Positions 10,152 through 19,713 of a stretch of DNA of 64,000 bases are shown one piece after another (position 1 is the first letter of the stretch; the number at the start of each line of letters is the position of its first letter). The DNA lies in contig NZ_CP092418.1 in the NCBI RefSeq assembly GCF_023716485.1, positions 3,504,501-3,568,500 of the forward strand, written 5' to 3'. A program made the translations under genes and the position numbers. The notes beneath the pieces are model-generated. The model saw only the letters and a program-made list of their open reading frames with translations, was not told the origin of the DNA and searched no databases. Source of the DNA: Microbulbifer variabilis. GTDB lineage: Bacteria > Pseudomonadota > Gammaproteobacteria > Pseudomonadales > Cellvibrionaceae.

Positions 10152-11002
10152 AATCAGTCCTTTTATTTTATCCCCCTCATTTTCACTACATCACCTAATC
10201 AGCACAATCATTCCGACTATACAATACGCTCAACCACCTGGATTATCCGACAAAACGAAGCCCACACATAACTTAGAGTGACAAGCGTCTCAAGAAAATG
10301 GGCTTTGTTTCTTCGCAACTCATCGGCGAATAAAAATCCCAGCTTCCCAATAGAAGTAGAAGATTATGAATTTATATAGTGCAGTTTCACTATCATTATC
10401 CAGAGTATCACTACGGGAATGGCGAAATGATGGCACAAGGTGGGCCTTCCAGGCTGCCATTATCCGTAGCCGAAGCAAGCTACCATTTGAGGAGTCACTA
10501 CATTATCAGCTCAATACTAACGTTAATCAGAGGCTGAAAGCGGGTCATCAACTTAATGGTCACAATCTAGAGCAGCACGTTTTCAAACCCCTATACTTTA
10601 ATATTTTACTAGTGGGATCAGCATAAACTATAAGTATCTGGCACACCTGTAAGCTGTACTATGCATCCGCTGCATCGGCCAGAGAGGCATCTGGTTAATT
10701 AGCATGTAGGATAGCCTGCTACTCTCAGCGTTAGCAAACTTCGTATAATCAGCAGATCATATGCACAGCGTCATTGGAGGACAGCTTATAAAAAAGAGAA
10801 GGCCATACTGACCATGCACAAACAGGTTCACAAAGAGTTCATGTGTCTAAATGGTCATATATTTTTTGGACCTAATGCAACTTGTAATGAAATCTGCAAA
10901 GAGACAGGAAGTAAAACAGAATTCACATAATCTATCGATGCGAAGCAATTCATAATTGTCAAAGCACAGCATTGTAAAGTTAAGTAACTCACTCTTAATA
11001 CT
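10152..11002. other. Gene-poor debris, no supported gene
   Basis: Two short plus-strand frames occur: 10366-10626 (86 codons, ending LVGSA) and 10814-10930 (ATG, 38 codons, with MCLNGHIFFGPNATCNEIC). Neither has a convincing ribosome-binding site or a recognisable family. The second has four cysteines and one histidine and could be a metal-binding fragment. I regard both as probable remnants. Confidence 0.4.
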
Positions 11003-11560
11003 ATGAGTACCTGTCTGAAGATTGACAGAAAAAACTTTGGTCTAGATTTTATTGTCCGAGATATACATGGCCACTTGTACCAATTAGATAAACAACCGCA
11101 AGAGGTTGCTTTTGATCCATCCTGTAACCGTCTGTTTTGCCTTGGAGATATGAACGATAGAAGCCCTAGCAGCGAGTCTTTACTCACGCTTATTGATCAC
11201 AAAACCTACTTCAATATTTTAGGCAATCATAAAGCCATTGTAATTGCCAGACTAGAGAATCCTGATACGGCGCCCAGGCATAAACCCAACGAAGGTGAGT
11301 AGTTCTACAAATTGAGGATGAAAGAGCATCAGCAGTTAGTAAATCAGATTAGATGCTGGCCTTGGGGTATAGAATTAGATACAGGAAACTAACGTTTTGG
11401 CCGGATCCATGTGGGCGTCCCCAATAACAGCTAGCCACTCACGCAAAGCACCCTAACCGACATTGATAAAGCCTTGGTCCACTGGAGTATCGATCGAAGA
11501 GGAGGAGGCGATTGTAAGGCCTCGGGGAATTTTCTATGGGGCCGATCCCCGGTAAGCAGC
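11003..11560 (+). pseudogene. Decayed calcineurin-type (PrpA/lambda-like) phosphoprotein phosphatase
   Basis: The frame reads FIVRDIHGHLYQLD (metal motif DxH), RLFCLGDMNDR (GDxxDR) and FNILGNHKAIVI. In the last motif the usual GNHE glutamate is lysine. The same frame continues past stop codons TAG (11300-11302), TAA (11390-11392) and TAG (11432-11434) with recognisable family sequence: WPWGIELDTGN, RFGRIHVGVPNNS, and FLWGRSP near the end. The expected residues at the stops would be Trp, Gln and Trp, so each stop can be explained by a single G-to-A or C-to-T change. The C-terminal third (the GHTP motif) is missing. The intact family hydrolyses phosphoserine/phosphothreonine with two metals. 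This copy should be dead. Confidence 0.7.
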
Positions 11561-12204
11561 TATAACAGTACCTGCTCGGCATGGGCGGCGCGAAGCGTAC
11601 AATATAAAAATACAAACGTTATTTTCTAGAGCGCTTGGACACAATCCCCTCAGCCAACCTAGCCTATCCCCTAAAAATCTATTACCGCATAGTTTGGGCT
11701 GATGAAACAGCTATCGAAGATCTGCATTTTTAATTTACCAAATACACAAGATATCGAGCGACTCAACAGCCTTAGACAGAAGTCCAATATCGTTGAGTAC
11801 GAAATCGGCTAAATTCGCTTTCGTTTTAGTGGTCAAGCCTCAGGAAGCGCTCTTCATAAAGCTAGTTGAACTGAGGGAGTAGCAATGACTTGTACGACTC
11901 TATCTTGCTGGAAGCCAGCGTACTCATAGAGGAGGCTAGCTTTCGACAAAATCTCATAGTTTCGTGCAAATAAAATGGCGACGAAAAGGTGTGCTTAATC
12001 CTGCCACGTCATCGCATGAAAAATGTCGCGTAAAGCAAGCATAAATCTAAATTTCTATGCTATAGGTTCTCACTCTGTAAGTGAGCCCAATTCACTTGAT
12101 GTCCCCCCAGATAACAAAATGACACGAATAAAACTCACACGCAAACGCTCTGCCCAGGGGCCCTAGGCTACTGGCCGAGGCACAGCATCACTTGGAGACT
12201 CCCC
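11561..12204. other. Debris and upstream region of the following gene
   Basis: Short plus-strand stretches of protein-like sequence occur (for example YPLKIYYRIVWADETAIEDL near 11665-11730, and DIERLNSLRQKSNIVEYEIG at about 11753-11812). They are interrupted by stops and frame changes, which suggests one more decayed gene of unknown family. GGAG seven bases before 12205 is the ribosome-binding site of the next gene. I see no clear promoter. Confidence 0.35.
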
Positions 12205-13701
12205 ATGAAGAACGATGAAGTGACACCTGAACGCACGGAAGAGGTTGAGCCGACTACCTTGCCTGGCGACACGACTGCACTCACGCCGGTACCCATGACT
12301 GTTGTCGAGGTCACTAATTGGCGTTACCAGCGCTTAAGCTGCTTCTGGGGTGGGCCGAAGGGGCTCGATTACGGTTTATTGCGCGGGCATCAGGATATTC
12401 AAGTCGCGAATGCCTACCCGGATCAAAATTCCACCTATTTCGTCGGTCAGTTCAAGTTGCCAAAAGGCGCTTATCTGAAGCTGCGAGGACATTACGGTCA
12501 CCTGCGTTATTTCTCACTCACCATCGCAAACAATTTGCCGGGCGGAGTACAGGGGAATGGCACTTACTTGCGTGACGACCAAATCGTGCCCGATGAGGGC
12601 TCAATCAACCCTTTTATGTCGCCCAATAGACGCGATGTGCAGACAGAACGCCGACGCTACACGGTATATATCCGCTCGGGGCAAGCTCCTCGCAAGCCGC
12701 GCCCCAATACACTTTATACCGGTACCAACTCTGAGCGAGCCAGCATCCACCTCGCGTTTCGTAACTATATGCCCGACAACGGCTATGATGGCACAGGCAA
12801 CGTACGTATGCCGCCTCTTGAGGAGCGCGGGCTGCCAGTTGAGCTGGGCCTACCAACAGTCACGCTGCATCTTCCGGAAGCCCCGATCCAGAGCGAAGAG
12901 GGCTTGTACAACAGCGACGATACGGTGCTAACAGGCGAGAGAATGTGCCGTACATTATTGGCTTCTAAGGAGGGGCAGAAGCAGGAATTCCCGACTAAAG
13001 AGTGGCTTCAATTGATCGAGGATTCCTGGGACCGGGTCAATGCACCTGCCATGCCCGCCCCCATGTTCCAGCGATTCTGGAATATGGATTACAGTGTCAA
13101 AGGCGCCTTCATCCCCGATCCGATCAAGCGGGTTATCCGTTGCCCTGCAAGCAATGACGGTGCATGGCTGAACAACCCCGACACTGTATACATGGTTGGA
13201 CTGTTCTCGCTAGCTTTTGGCGAGGTCGTGGTGATCGAAGGTAAGATGCCGACTTTTCCTAAAACCAAGCATGGTCAGGTGAGCTGGCCCGAAGAGCAAA
13301 CCCAGGTACGCTACTGGTCTCTTACCACTGGGGGCACGGCGCCGTCGGGTCTGGGGTGGTCGACAATCTTCGATGAAGAGATACCACTGGTTGAGGATCG
13401 TAAGTTCACTATCGTCATGAGCCGGGCGATCGATCGGCCCAAAAATGCAGACCGCGAGCACGGCGTCAAATGGATTGAGTTCGGGGCTGGCGAGGGACAT
13501 TACATCGGCGCTCGCAGCTGGGTCAACTGCGTCTACATACGCTACCAGGCGTCACTGAGCAACTACGACTGGCCAAACTCACCCCTCAATATTCCGATAC
13601 CTACTGAAGAAAATCCCGCGCCTATGGACAGCCTGGTCATGGGGCCCTACTACCCTACTGCGAAGTACATGTCGAAGAAAGAGTTTGAGCGGCTTGCTTA
13701 A
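12205..13701 (+). CDS. Uncharacterised 498-residue protein with an internal duplication
   Basis: The start has GGAG seven bases upstream. There is no signal peptide; the first 30 residues are rich in Glu, Pro and Thr. I do not recognise a named family. Two segments resemble each other. Residues about 78-157 have YFVGQFKLPKGAYLKLRG, then LRYFSLT, DDQIVPDEG and YTVYI. Residues about 328-415 have VYMVGLFSLAFGEVVVIEG, then VRYWSLT, DEEIPLVEDRKFTIVMS. Each looks like the same beta-rich module (Y-VG-F-L--G, RY-SLT, D--I, xTI). The gene is isolated in AT-rich debris but is itself clean, well coded and visibly richer in GC than its surroundings, which suggests recent acquisition or selection. The function is unknown. 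Confidence 0.75.
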   Translation: MKNDEVTPERTEEVEPTTLPGDTTALTPVPMTVVEVTNWRYQRLSCFWGGPKGLDYGLLRGHQDIQVANAYPDQNSTYFVGQFKLPKGAYLKLRGHYGHLRYFSLTIANNLPGGVQGNGTYLRDDQIVPDEGSINPFMSPNRRDVQTERRRYTVYIRSGQAPRKPRPNTLYTGTNSERASIHLAFRNYMPDNGYDGTGNVRMPPLEERGLPVELGLPTVTLHLPEAPIQSEEGLYNSDDTVLTGERMCRTLLASKEGQKQEFPTKEWLQLIEDSWDRVNAPAMPAPMFQRFWNMDYSVKGAFIPDPIKRVIRCPASNDGAWLNNPDTVYMVGLFSLAFGEVVVIEGKMPTFPKTKHGQVSWPEEQTQVRYWSLTTGGTAPSGLGWSTIFDEEIPLVEDRKFTIVMSRAIDRPKNADREHGVKWIEFGAGEGHYIGARSWVNCVYIRYQASLSNYDWPNSPLNIPIPTEENPAPMDSLVMGPYYPTAKYMSKKEFERLA

Positions 13702-13835
13702 AGGAACTGCAATTCCTCGATAGTAATTCAACTTTGCCAAACTCCAGCAAGCGAAACTGGCACGCCATGTCTTTAATGAAACCAGGAGTAGCCACATAAC
13801 ATGGCCAAACGATCGCCGGTAGGCGCGATCTTTTC

Positions 13836-13857
13836 GGTAACCGCTTTCGCGGTTACC
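13836..13857. repeat. Perfect inverted repeat, GC-rich hairpin
   Basis: GGTAACCGC (13836-13844) and GCGGTTACC (13849-13857) pair perfectly around a TTTC loop. No T-run follows, so it is not a standard terminator. It lies 135 bases after the stop of the 498-residue protein gene and could act as a 3' stabilising hairpin or protein site. Confidence 0.5.
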
Positions 13858-14202
13858 CGGCCATCACAAGAACTTTACCGGGGAAATACTCGGCACTGGT
13901 CTCGATGCTCTGCTGGCTGCCCCGAATTTCAGAGTCACAGGCAAAAGCCCTTTTCGATACCTTTCTTGATCACAGCTTTGTGACAAGAGCAGTAACAGTG
14001 GAAACTGAAGCTTTATCGACTCATTACTTAAATTGCACAATGATAAACTGCCCCTAGCTTGTATAAACAAGCTCCAATATTGACAGAGCTTCTCTAATAG
14101 CAACTAGAGACTCTAGGCCAAAAATAGGCTAAGCCAACAGATAATGTACCTATCTAATATAAACGTCGTTAGATAGAGTAAATCTGAGCGTTATCTACTA
14201 TA

Positions 14203-14229
14203 AAAATCAACCCGTAACCAGTTGATTTT
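14203..14229. repeat. AT-rich inverted repeat
   Basis: AAAATCAAC (14203-14211) and GTTGATTTT (14221-14229) form a 9-bp stem with a 9-base loop. It may be a weak bidirectional terminator. No gene clearly ends here. Confidence 0.3.
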
Positions 14230-14573
14230 ATTGAGGTTTTATACTGTATTATATGGTAGAGTTCGCAACAGGTTTCGGGCCAATGAATTACCACAAAAAG
14301 AAAAGTTGTCGCTCATAGAGAGAGGTACTGAAAACAAGCCTTCAAGCCGATTTTTATTGAGAGTACTTCGATTTACTCTCCAAACCATTCATAGACCTAT
14401 GTTCTATAGAATCTCTCCCGCTCCTATCTACTACCGGGCAACACATCAAACCATCTGGACAGTATCTTGTATTCGCGCATAATGCCACGCATTGACTGTG
14501 TTACTGTTACACACTTATTCGAGCAGGCCTGTAAATATCAGCCTGCTACCAATCAGCCATTGCGAATTTATAT

Positions 14574-14960
14574 ATGAGTACTCCCAATCTAAATGAAGTA
14601 ATTAACCAGAGTTGTGAAGACCGATACGAATATTTCCTGAGTGCAATCGGTGAAGAGCGGGAAATTTGGATATTAGTCGATAACCAAAACTGCTTCCTCA
14701 AAATACATACCGATGAGGACGGAGGTTTTGAATATTTACCCGTATGGCCTACGTCAGAATTTGCTAGCGCTTATGCTAAAGATGAAACCGAACTCACGCC
14801 TAAAAGTATTCCCCTGCCACAGTTTCTGAAGAAATGGCTCCCCGGCTTGAGAAAAGATAATATTGAAGTTGGTGTATTCCCCGCACCAGATAAAAGCGTA
14901 TGGATTACTGGCACTGAGGAGCTGGAACACGACCTACGTGAAGAGTTGAATAATTTCTAA
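14574..14960 (+). CDS. DUF2750 domain-containing protein
   Basis: This is 128 residues, soluble and acidic, with the usual features of DUF2750: an early RYEYFLSAIGEEREIWILVD segment, a central YLPVWPTSEFASAYAKDE, and SIPLPQFLKKWLPGLRKDNI followed by a short beta strand (VGVFPAPDKSVWI). The length fits the family. No biochemical role is established. It is a single gene flanked by non-coding DNA and a hairpin terminator, and no strong ribosome-binding site precedes the ATG. Confidence 0.75.
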   Translation: MSTPNLNEVINQSCEDRYEYFLSAIGEEREIWILVDNQNCFLKIHTDEDGGFEYLPVWPTSEFASAYAKDETELTPKSIPLPQFLKKWLPGLRKDNIEVGVFPAPDKSVWITGTEELEHDLREELNNF

Positions 14961-15048
14961 TGTCACTAGCCTCAAACTGAGGTTCTATGGCAAACCTCTA
15001 ACACTATAAAAAGAACTAATAAATAGCTACAAAGTTAACCGTTAACTC

Positions 15049-15086
15049 GCAATAAAAATCTCACATTCCAATGGGGTTTTTATTGC
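15049..15086. terminator. Bidirectional terminator-like hairpin between convergent genes
   Basis: GCAATAAAAA (15049-15058) pairs with TTTTTATTGC (15077-15086), with a small inner CATT/AATG pairing. A T-rich stretch follows on the plus strand. It sits between the convergent DUF2750 and peroxiredoxin-like genes. Confidence 0.5.
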
Positions 15087-15119
15087 GTTTTTAGGAGGCT
15101 AACCCTCAGATGAGTAGCT

Positions 15120-15650
15120 TTAGTAGGCTCCCCGAATTGGATAGTTATTCTCCGGATTTCGAATAAACTCGATCCCCATCAACAAGGTCTGCAAGTCTGG
15201 TCTGGCGAAGGGTGCATTAGAAATATCAACGATTTGCAGCTTACCAGCCTCATTAATCACAAAAATCCCGGGTTCGGCAAAAGGCTTATCAGTTTCCTCT
15301 GGAGACCTGGGATTGGAGATATAGACTCCCAGTTGCTGCATCTGAGGGATGGATAAATTGTAACCTATCGGAAAATCTGGTTTGACCTCCTTCATTTGTT
15401 CAGACGCTTTCTCAGCGCTATCCGCTGACACAGCTGTCACATAAACGCCCTCTTCATGATATCTCGGCAGCAGCACATTCAATTCCCGTAAATACTTGGT
15501 ACAGAGCGGACAGTGCTTACCTCGATAAACCACTACCATTTGCCAGGGGAAACTCCCTTCCGTTTTACCCAGCTGAATTTTTCCACCACCCAGCTTGGCC
15601 ACTTCAATAGCAGGGATTTCAACACCCGCTGCCAACTTAAGATTGCCCAT
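15120..15650 (-). CDS. Peroxiredoxin-like (AhpC/TSA, PRX-like2 type) protein
   Basis: This has a thioredoxin-fold peroxiredoxin-like sequence: MVVVYRGKHCPLCTKYLREL carries a CxxC in the position of the peroxidatic site. It is followed by VTAVSADS and by PGIFVINEAGKLQIVDIS. I choose the ATG at 15650 (GGAG seven bases upstream), giving about 176 residues. The in-frame GTG at 15683 would add eleven residues and has a poorer site. Related proteins reduce peroxides or act as thiol reductases. The CPLC arrangement suggests thioredoxin-like redox cycling. It is monocistronic, with convergent DUF2750 downstream. Confidence 0.75.
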   Translation of the reverse strand: MGNLKLAAGVEIPAIEVAKLGGGKIQLGKTEGSFPWQMVVVYRGKHCPLCTKYLRELNVLLPRYHEEGVYVTAVSADSAEKASEQMKEVKPDFPIGYNLSIPQMQQLGVYISNPRSPEETDKPFAEPGIFVINEAGKLQIVDISNAPFARPDLQTLLMGIEFIRNPENNYPIRGAY

Positions 15651-16095
15651 AAAGCCGCTCCATAAGACTACTGCCAAAGACACTCCATCAAGACTAGCCT
15701 TTTAGAACACGACTGACTTGAGAAGCCAAATGTAAAGAGGACTACATCGCCCACTCTCCAATGATAGAAGCTATAGTTATGACTAATCGGACAAAAAAAT
15801 CAAATATTAAATACAGGTGAACATATGAAGTAACTCTTATCAGTTTTATTCTATTTGATACTCTTTAAAGGATATATTTTCACTGAGCGAGACTATCTAC
15901 AGACATTACTGACAGGCACTGCCAGATATATATTTCCCTGGAATGAGTTCTTCGAACTATTCCGGTAAGCCCCATACAATAAACAATATAGATAGCTAAT
16001 GTTTTGGAATACGCAGCATTTCCGAGGAAAAGATGACTGAATGGCACTGATAAGTAACAGCAGTTGATACCACCCACCTTGAACTTCCCCTAAAA

Positions 16096-16122
16096 AAAGC
16101 CCGCTATAAATAAGCGGGCTTT
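16096..16122 (-). terminator. Rho-independent terminator of the secreted hydrolase gene
   Basis: A perfect 10-bp stem, AAAGCCCGCT / AGCGGGCTTT, with a 6-base loop is followed on the minus strand by a run of seven T. It lies about 70 bases after the stop of the gene at 16194-17411. Confidence 0.85.
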
Positions 16123-16193
16123 ATCCTGTGAGGAAGCAGGAAGCGATTAAGCCCCCTAATGTGCCAAAAAAGGCACAAAAGTAAATCTAAAAA

Positions 16194-17411
16194 TTACTGA
16201 GTACAGGCAGCAATACGACCAGCGCTGTTCTTACCAATACCGCAGTTCAGACCATTAGGAATGCCGGTATAATCTGGGGACATAATGCCACCATTACGCT
16301 GTGCATCGTGGTCAGTATAGAGGCTTGCCAGGTTATATGAACGCGCTGTGCCCTTGTGATCGTTGTCACAGGAGAAGATAGCGCTGCCATAGGCAATGCC
16401 CAGGAAGGTTTTATATTCCTTCAGGTCTGAATAGAGATTACGCTTGGCAGAACCGGAGCAGTTCATCTGGGATGCGAGATTAATATAACCATCGTCCTCA
16501 CCAGCAAGCAGTATAGAACTTGCGGTTGCAACACCAGGGAAACCAGCATAACCACCAATGGTATATACGGGCGATGCCAAGTTAGTGCCCACATAGTTGC
16601 GCACGGAGTAAACATCATTAGTTTGCAGATAACGTACCGCTGAGCATTCACGACCGATAAATAGATCGTTAACCACGCTTTCGATCCAGCTACCATTACA
16701 CAGGCGATCTACGAACTCGGTGCCTGTAATAGCTCCCCCAGTGGTAAAGATCGCAGCAATACCATTCATAGCTTTGTCGAAGTCAACCTCTACGGCATAG
16801 CGATCATCTAAACCGGCAACATTTCTGGTTTTAGTTTCCGTTTTACATCTCTTCCAAAACCAGCGGCCAGTACAAACCTTATTACTCTCAGTAATAGTAT
16901 TACTATCAAACTGATTATAAGCACGATTGTAATAAGGAGACCCAGGCACTGCGTTACCAGATAAGTACATCATTTGTGCAGCGCCCTGGCTATGGGCAAT
17001 CACCCAAAAAGTATCATCGGCTTTACATTGATTCTCATGTTGATAGCCATCTCCCTTACCGCTGCGAATATCGATAATCTGTCTGGCAATTTCGCCAGCT
17101 GTGCCATCATGCCAGTAAGGCATTTCACCTTCATCGGTGGAGTTATAACCTACAACTCCATAGTTGCCGCCATTGATTCGCAGCTGCTCAATAAAATTAC
17201 TGCCGTTATATTTATCAAAGAAAGCTTCACTCCAATAATCTAGGGCTGGTTGCTCTAACTTACCCTGGGAGTTGGTGCGCTGTTTTATATGCCCTTCGGT
17301 ACCATGTCCGTGAACCAGGATATAGCAGTTATCTGCCGCAGCAGATACGGAAGCAAATAGGCCAGCTAGTGCAAGTGAGAGACTCGCACCTAGTCGTTTA
17401 CAAAGAGTCAT
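16194..17411 (-). CDS. Secreted alpha/beta-hydrolase (lipase-like)
   Basis: This is 405 residues. A signal peptide of about 26 residues ends SAAA before DNCYILVHGHGTEG, where HGHG is a typical oxyanion-hole strand-loop. The nucleophile elbow is AHSQGAAQ (GxSxG with Ala first), around residue 166. A later acid (GEDDGYINL) and a histidine near the end (YTDHDAQ) could complete a triad. Cysteine pairs (for example CTGRWFWKRC) suggest periplasmic or extracellular disulfides. The ATG is preceded by AAGGA. It is a monocistronic unit closed by the hairpin at 16096. The substrate is unknown; triacylglycerol lipase or polyester hydrolase are possible. Confidence 0.75.
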   Translation of the reverse strand: MTLCKRLGASLSLALAGLFASVSAAADNCYILVHGHGTEGHIKQRTNSQGKLEQPALDYWSEAFFDKYNGSNFIEQLRINGGNYGVVGYNSTDEGEMPYWHDGTAGEIARQIIDIRSGKGDGYQHENQCKADDTFWVIAHSQGAAQMMYLSGNAVPGSPYYNRAYNQFDSNTITESNKVCTGRWFWKRCKTETKTRNVAGLDDRYAVEVDFDKAMNGIAAIFTTGGAITGTEFVDRLCNGSWIESVVNDLFIGRECSAVRYLQTNDVYSVRNYVGTNLASPVYTIGGYAGFPGVATASSILLAGEDDGYINLASQMNCSGSAKRNLYSDLKEYKTFLGIAYGSAIFSCDNDHKGTARSYNLASLYTDHDAQRNGGIMSPDYTGIPNGLNCGIGKNSAGRIAACTQ

Positions 17412-18289
17412 TGTTGTTTCCTTATATTTATTTCCCGGCTCTAGATCACACTTCCCAAAAAATTATTTTTATTGGCCGGAGTCATTTTTGGACAGGGAAA
17501 GTTATCCGGGGATGCTCAACGGATATAGGACTTAGGGCGCCAAACGAGAACCGGGGGCGACAGGCTTGCGGACCAATCAGTCACATATTTGACTACCAGC
17601 TGCTAATCGAATTAACTCAAATCAAAACTGCCTTGATCCGTACTGATCCATGAGCCCAATGCAAAGAATATTGAAGTTACTATCCTCCTCTATTAACCCC
17701 CCTCCTTCTATCAAGAAAAAAACTTGCCAAGCCTATTGAGGCTCACCCTCCACCAGGCCCATTTAGTAAAGATTACGAGGTATCATCAAGTCATTCACAA
17801 CCTTAGAGTTCTCAAAAAAACAATATAGAGATTAGGGCAACTATGCATTCCCCTGAGGAAGATATTCAAGACGGGGTAAAGGTATGGGGTGTTAGGCAAA
17901 CGCTCTATATGGATATAAACCCAAAATATGAGATGAATTACATCGCTGATATCTGTGCAAAATCGAAGTATTCGATTCCATAGCTGGAGTCTATTTTGTT
18001 CCAGGAGGTACTACCCGCCTGCCGCTTTAACTTAATGATACGAACAGCTCCAGAAAGGAAAGGATTTTAGCTTCACAGGTTAACACATTAGATATTCAGC
18101 AAGCACCGCTTTGGCAAAGGAAGGCCGGTCTAATTTAGAAAATATACCTTGAAACTTTGCTTACCTATTAAACAAAAAAATAAATTTTGCAGAGTTCAAA
18201 CAGAAACATGAAACTTATTCCACCATTTATAGAAAATGGCCCAGCAACAATACTGAGCACAAACTTACTATTCTTTTTGACGGAGGGGC
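17412..18289. other. AT-rich intergenic region, no supported gene
   Basis: The promoter of the secreted hydrolase must be near 17412-17500. A short frame from ATG 17843 (46 codons) changes frame into VFDSIAGVYFVPGGTTRLPL, which may be a remnant. Nothing else is recognisable. Confidence 0.4.
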
Positions 18290-19250
18290 TTAATTGGTAC
18301 TCTTGGAATGATTAATTATCGCCTGCCACACATTCTGCTGGCCATCACCATAACTTTCAATTTTCGGGTTCTTGATGTAGCTCCAAGCTACCTTACCATC
18401 ACCTGAATACATCGGTCCCCAACCATGGCAGGAAGTTGAACTGAGCCCTCAAGAATATTCAAATCCGAATCGATCTCCAAAACATAATATGCTTTTGGGA
18501 CTAATAACCGCAGAGAGTTAGGGCTATTAATTCGATCAAATTTCAGATTATCCGAAATACATTGAAATTTAGCATAACCAAGTAAATAACGACCATTTCT
18601 TAAGCCAATCAACTGAGGATCACTAATTTGGCAATTATTATCCTCAACCAACCATTTAAAGCCCTCACCATCAATGCTGCCACTACCATTAACCTTGGCA
18701 ATTCCCATACGAGTTAATCCAGTCCGTTACCGGAATAAAGAGCCTGGCGCTCTATAATGGGACAATCATCATTATCACATTCACTCTTATGGGCTATATA
18801 AGAGTGAAAACAATTAACCTCCCAATTTGAACTACATCCCTCATCAAAAGCATTTACATCATTAAGATCAGCACCAACCTCATCACGAAGGTAGCGCTCC
18901 ATATCTGAATATTCTATGTATTTAGGAGAAACAATAATTGATAGGTTGGTCTCCGCATCTAGAGGTACCACCGTGTGGCCTCCTCCATTGGATAACATCG
19001 CTGAAGTAGAAGGTACAAAATGATTAAAATAGCCTTCGAATGAATCACTCCATTTTTATCGCAATTGTACCCAGCTGACCACATGACCATTGCCCCAGCC
19101 CCAGTTATCTGAACCACTCATTTTCAAAGACCAATCATTTTCAAAGACCAATCATTTCTATTAATGATTGTTAAGCCCGCAGAATAGTGAGAGCCAGGAC
19201 CAATAAATTTTTTAAAAAATGAATTCCCATGTTTTTTCTTCACCCCGTAA
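18290..19250 (-). pseudogene. Broken gene for an unrecognised, probably exported protein
   Basis: Joining three frames on the minus strand gives a continuous protein of more than 300 residues. The pieces are FIGPGSHYSAGLTIINRNDW, then SGSDNWGWGNGHVVSWVQL, then an in-frame TAA and KWSDSFEGYFNHFVPST, then AMLSNGGGHTVVPLDAE and so on. A shift near 18715 leads into LTRMGIAKVNGSGSIDGEGF, and another near 18430 into SCHGWGPMYSGDGKVAWSYI ending at TAA 18290-18292. The upstream break is caused by the 17-bp tandem duplication at 19121-19154; removing one copy restores the frame. I do not recognise the family. Paired cysteines and Gly/Trp-rich text suggest a secreted beta-rich protein. The 5' end is unclear. 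Confidence 0.6.
19121..19154. repeat. 17-bp tandem duplication that breaks the reading frame
   Basis: The 17-base unit TTTTCAAAGACCAATCA occurs twice, at 19121-19137 and 19138-19154. Because 17 is not a multiple of three, it shifts the minus-strand frame of the pseudogene. With one copy the frame reads NDWSLKMSGSDNWGWGNG without a stop. Confidence 0.85.
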
Positions 19251-19713
19251 GTCGCTACAAATATAGTTATTATTTGGTTTGAAATACATGTAAGCCAACG
19301 CGACCTTATTAGCTATGCAATCGACTTTCCGTGATACACTCACCACAAAAACCGTGACATAGATCAAGCCGCAAAAGACAAAAGGTCTTGATAAAGCAAC
19401 ATGAGAGCAAAAATACAATGCAAAGTATTGAACATTGATGCGAGCAGTCACCAAAAGATAACTTATTAAAAAATCATAGATACAATTCAATAAAAGTGAA
19501 GGCAAACAAATAATCAAGGTATTTTTTATTAATGTTCAGTAAGCAATCTATATACTTTGATTGAGATAGAAAGCTGCTAGGTTATACAGCTTTTAACAAA
19601 AATAATCATTCTTCAAGCTATTAGGGCCTGGCAACAATATACACCCATGAAATAAATCGATATTCCACCACATAAGTAGTACACCTGTAAAAACCTAACA
19701 AGGATATAGTGAA
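19251..19713. other. AT-rich intergenic region upstream of the SIMPL gene
   Basis: No gene is supported. A ribosome-binding AAGGA is present just before the SIMPL start at 19714. I see no unambiguous promoter. Confidence 0.4.

Larger units (their letters stand above)
13702..14573. other. Intergenic region with two hairpins, no supported gene
   Basis: This is about 870 bases with only weak frames (for example 13801-13983 and 14222-14482) that have no recognisable protein and poor start sites. It contains the inverted repeats listed at 13836-13857 and 14203-14229. Confidence 0.5.

Noticed and set aside
13801..13983. 60-codon frame after the orphan gene
   Set aside because: No family and a poor start. 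It contains the GGTAACCGC hairpin, so non-coding is more likely.
14222..14482. 86-codon frame in AT-rich DNA
   Set aside because: No ribosome-binding site and no recognisable protein. The composition matches random open reading.
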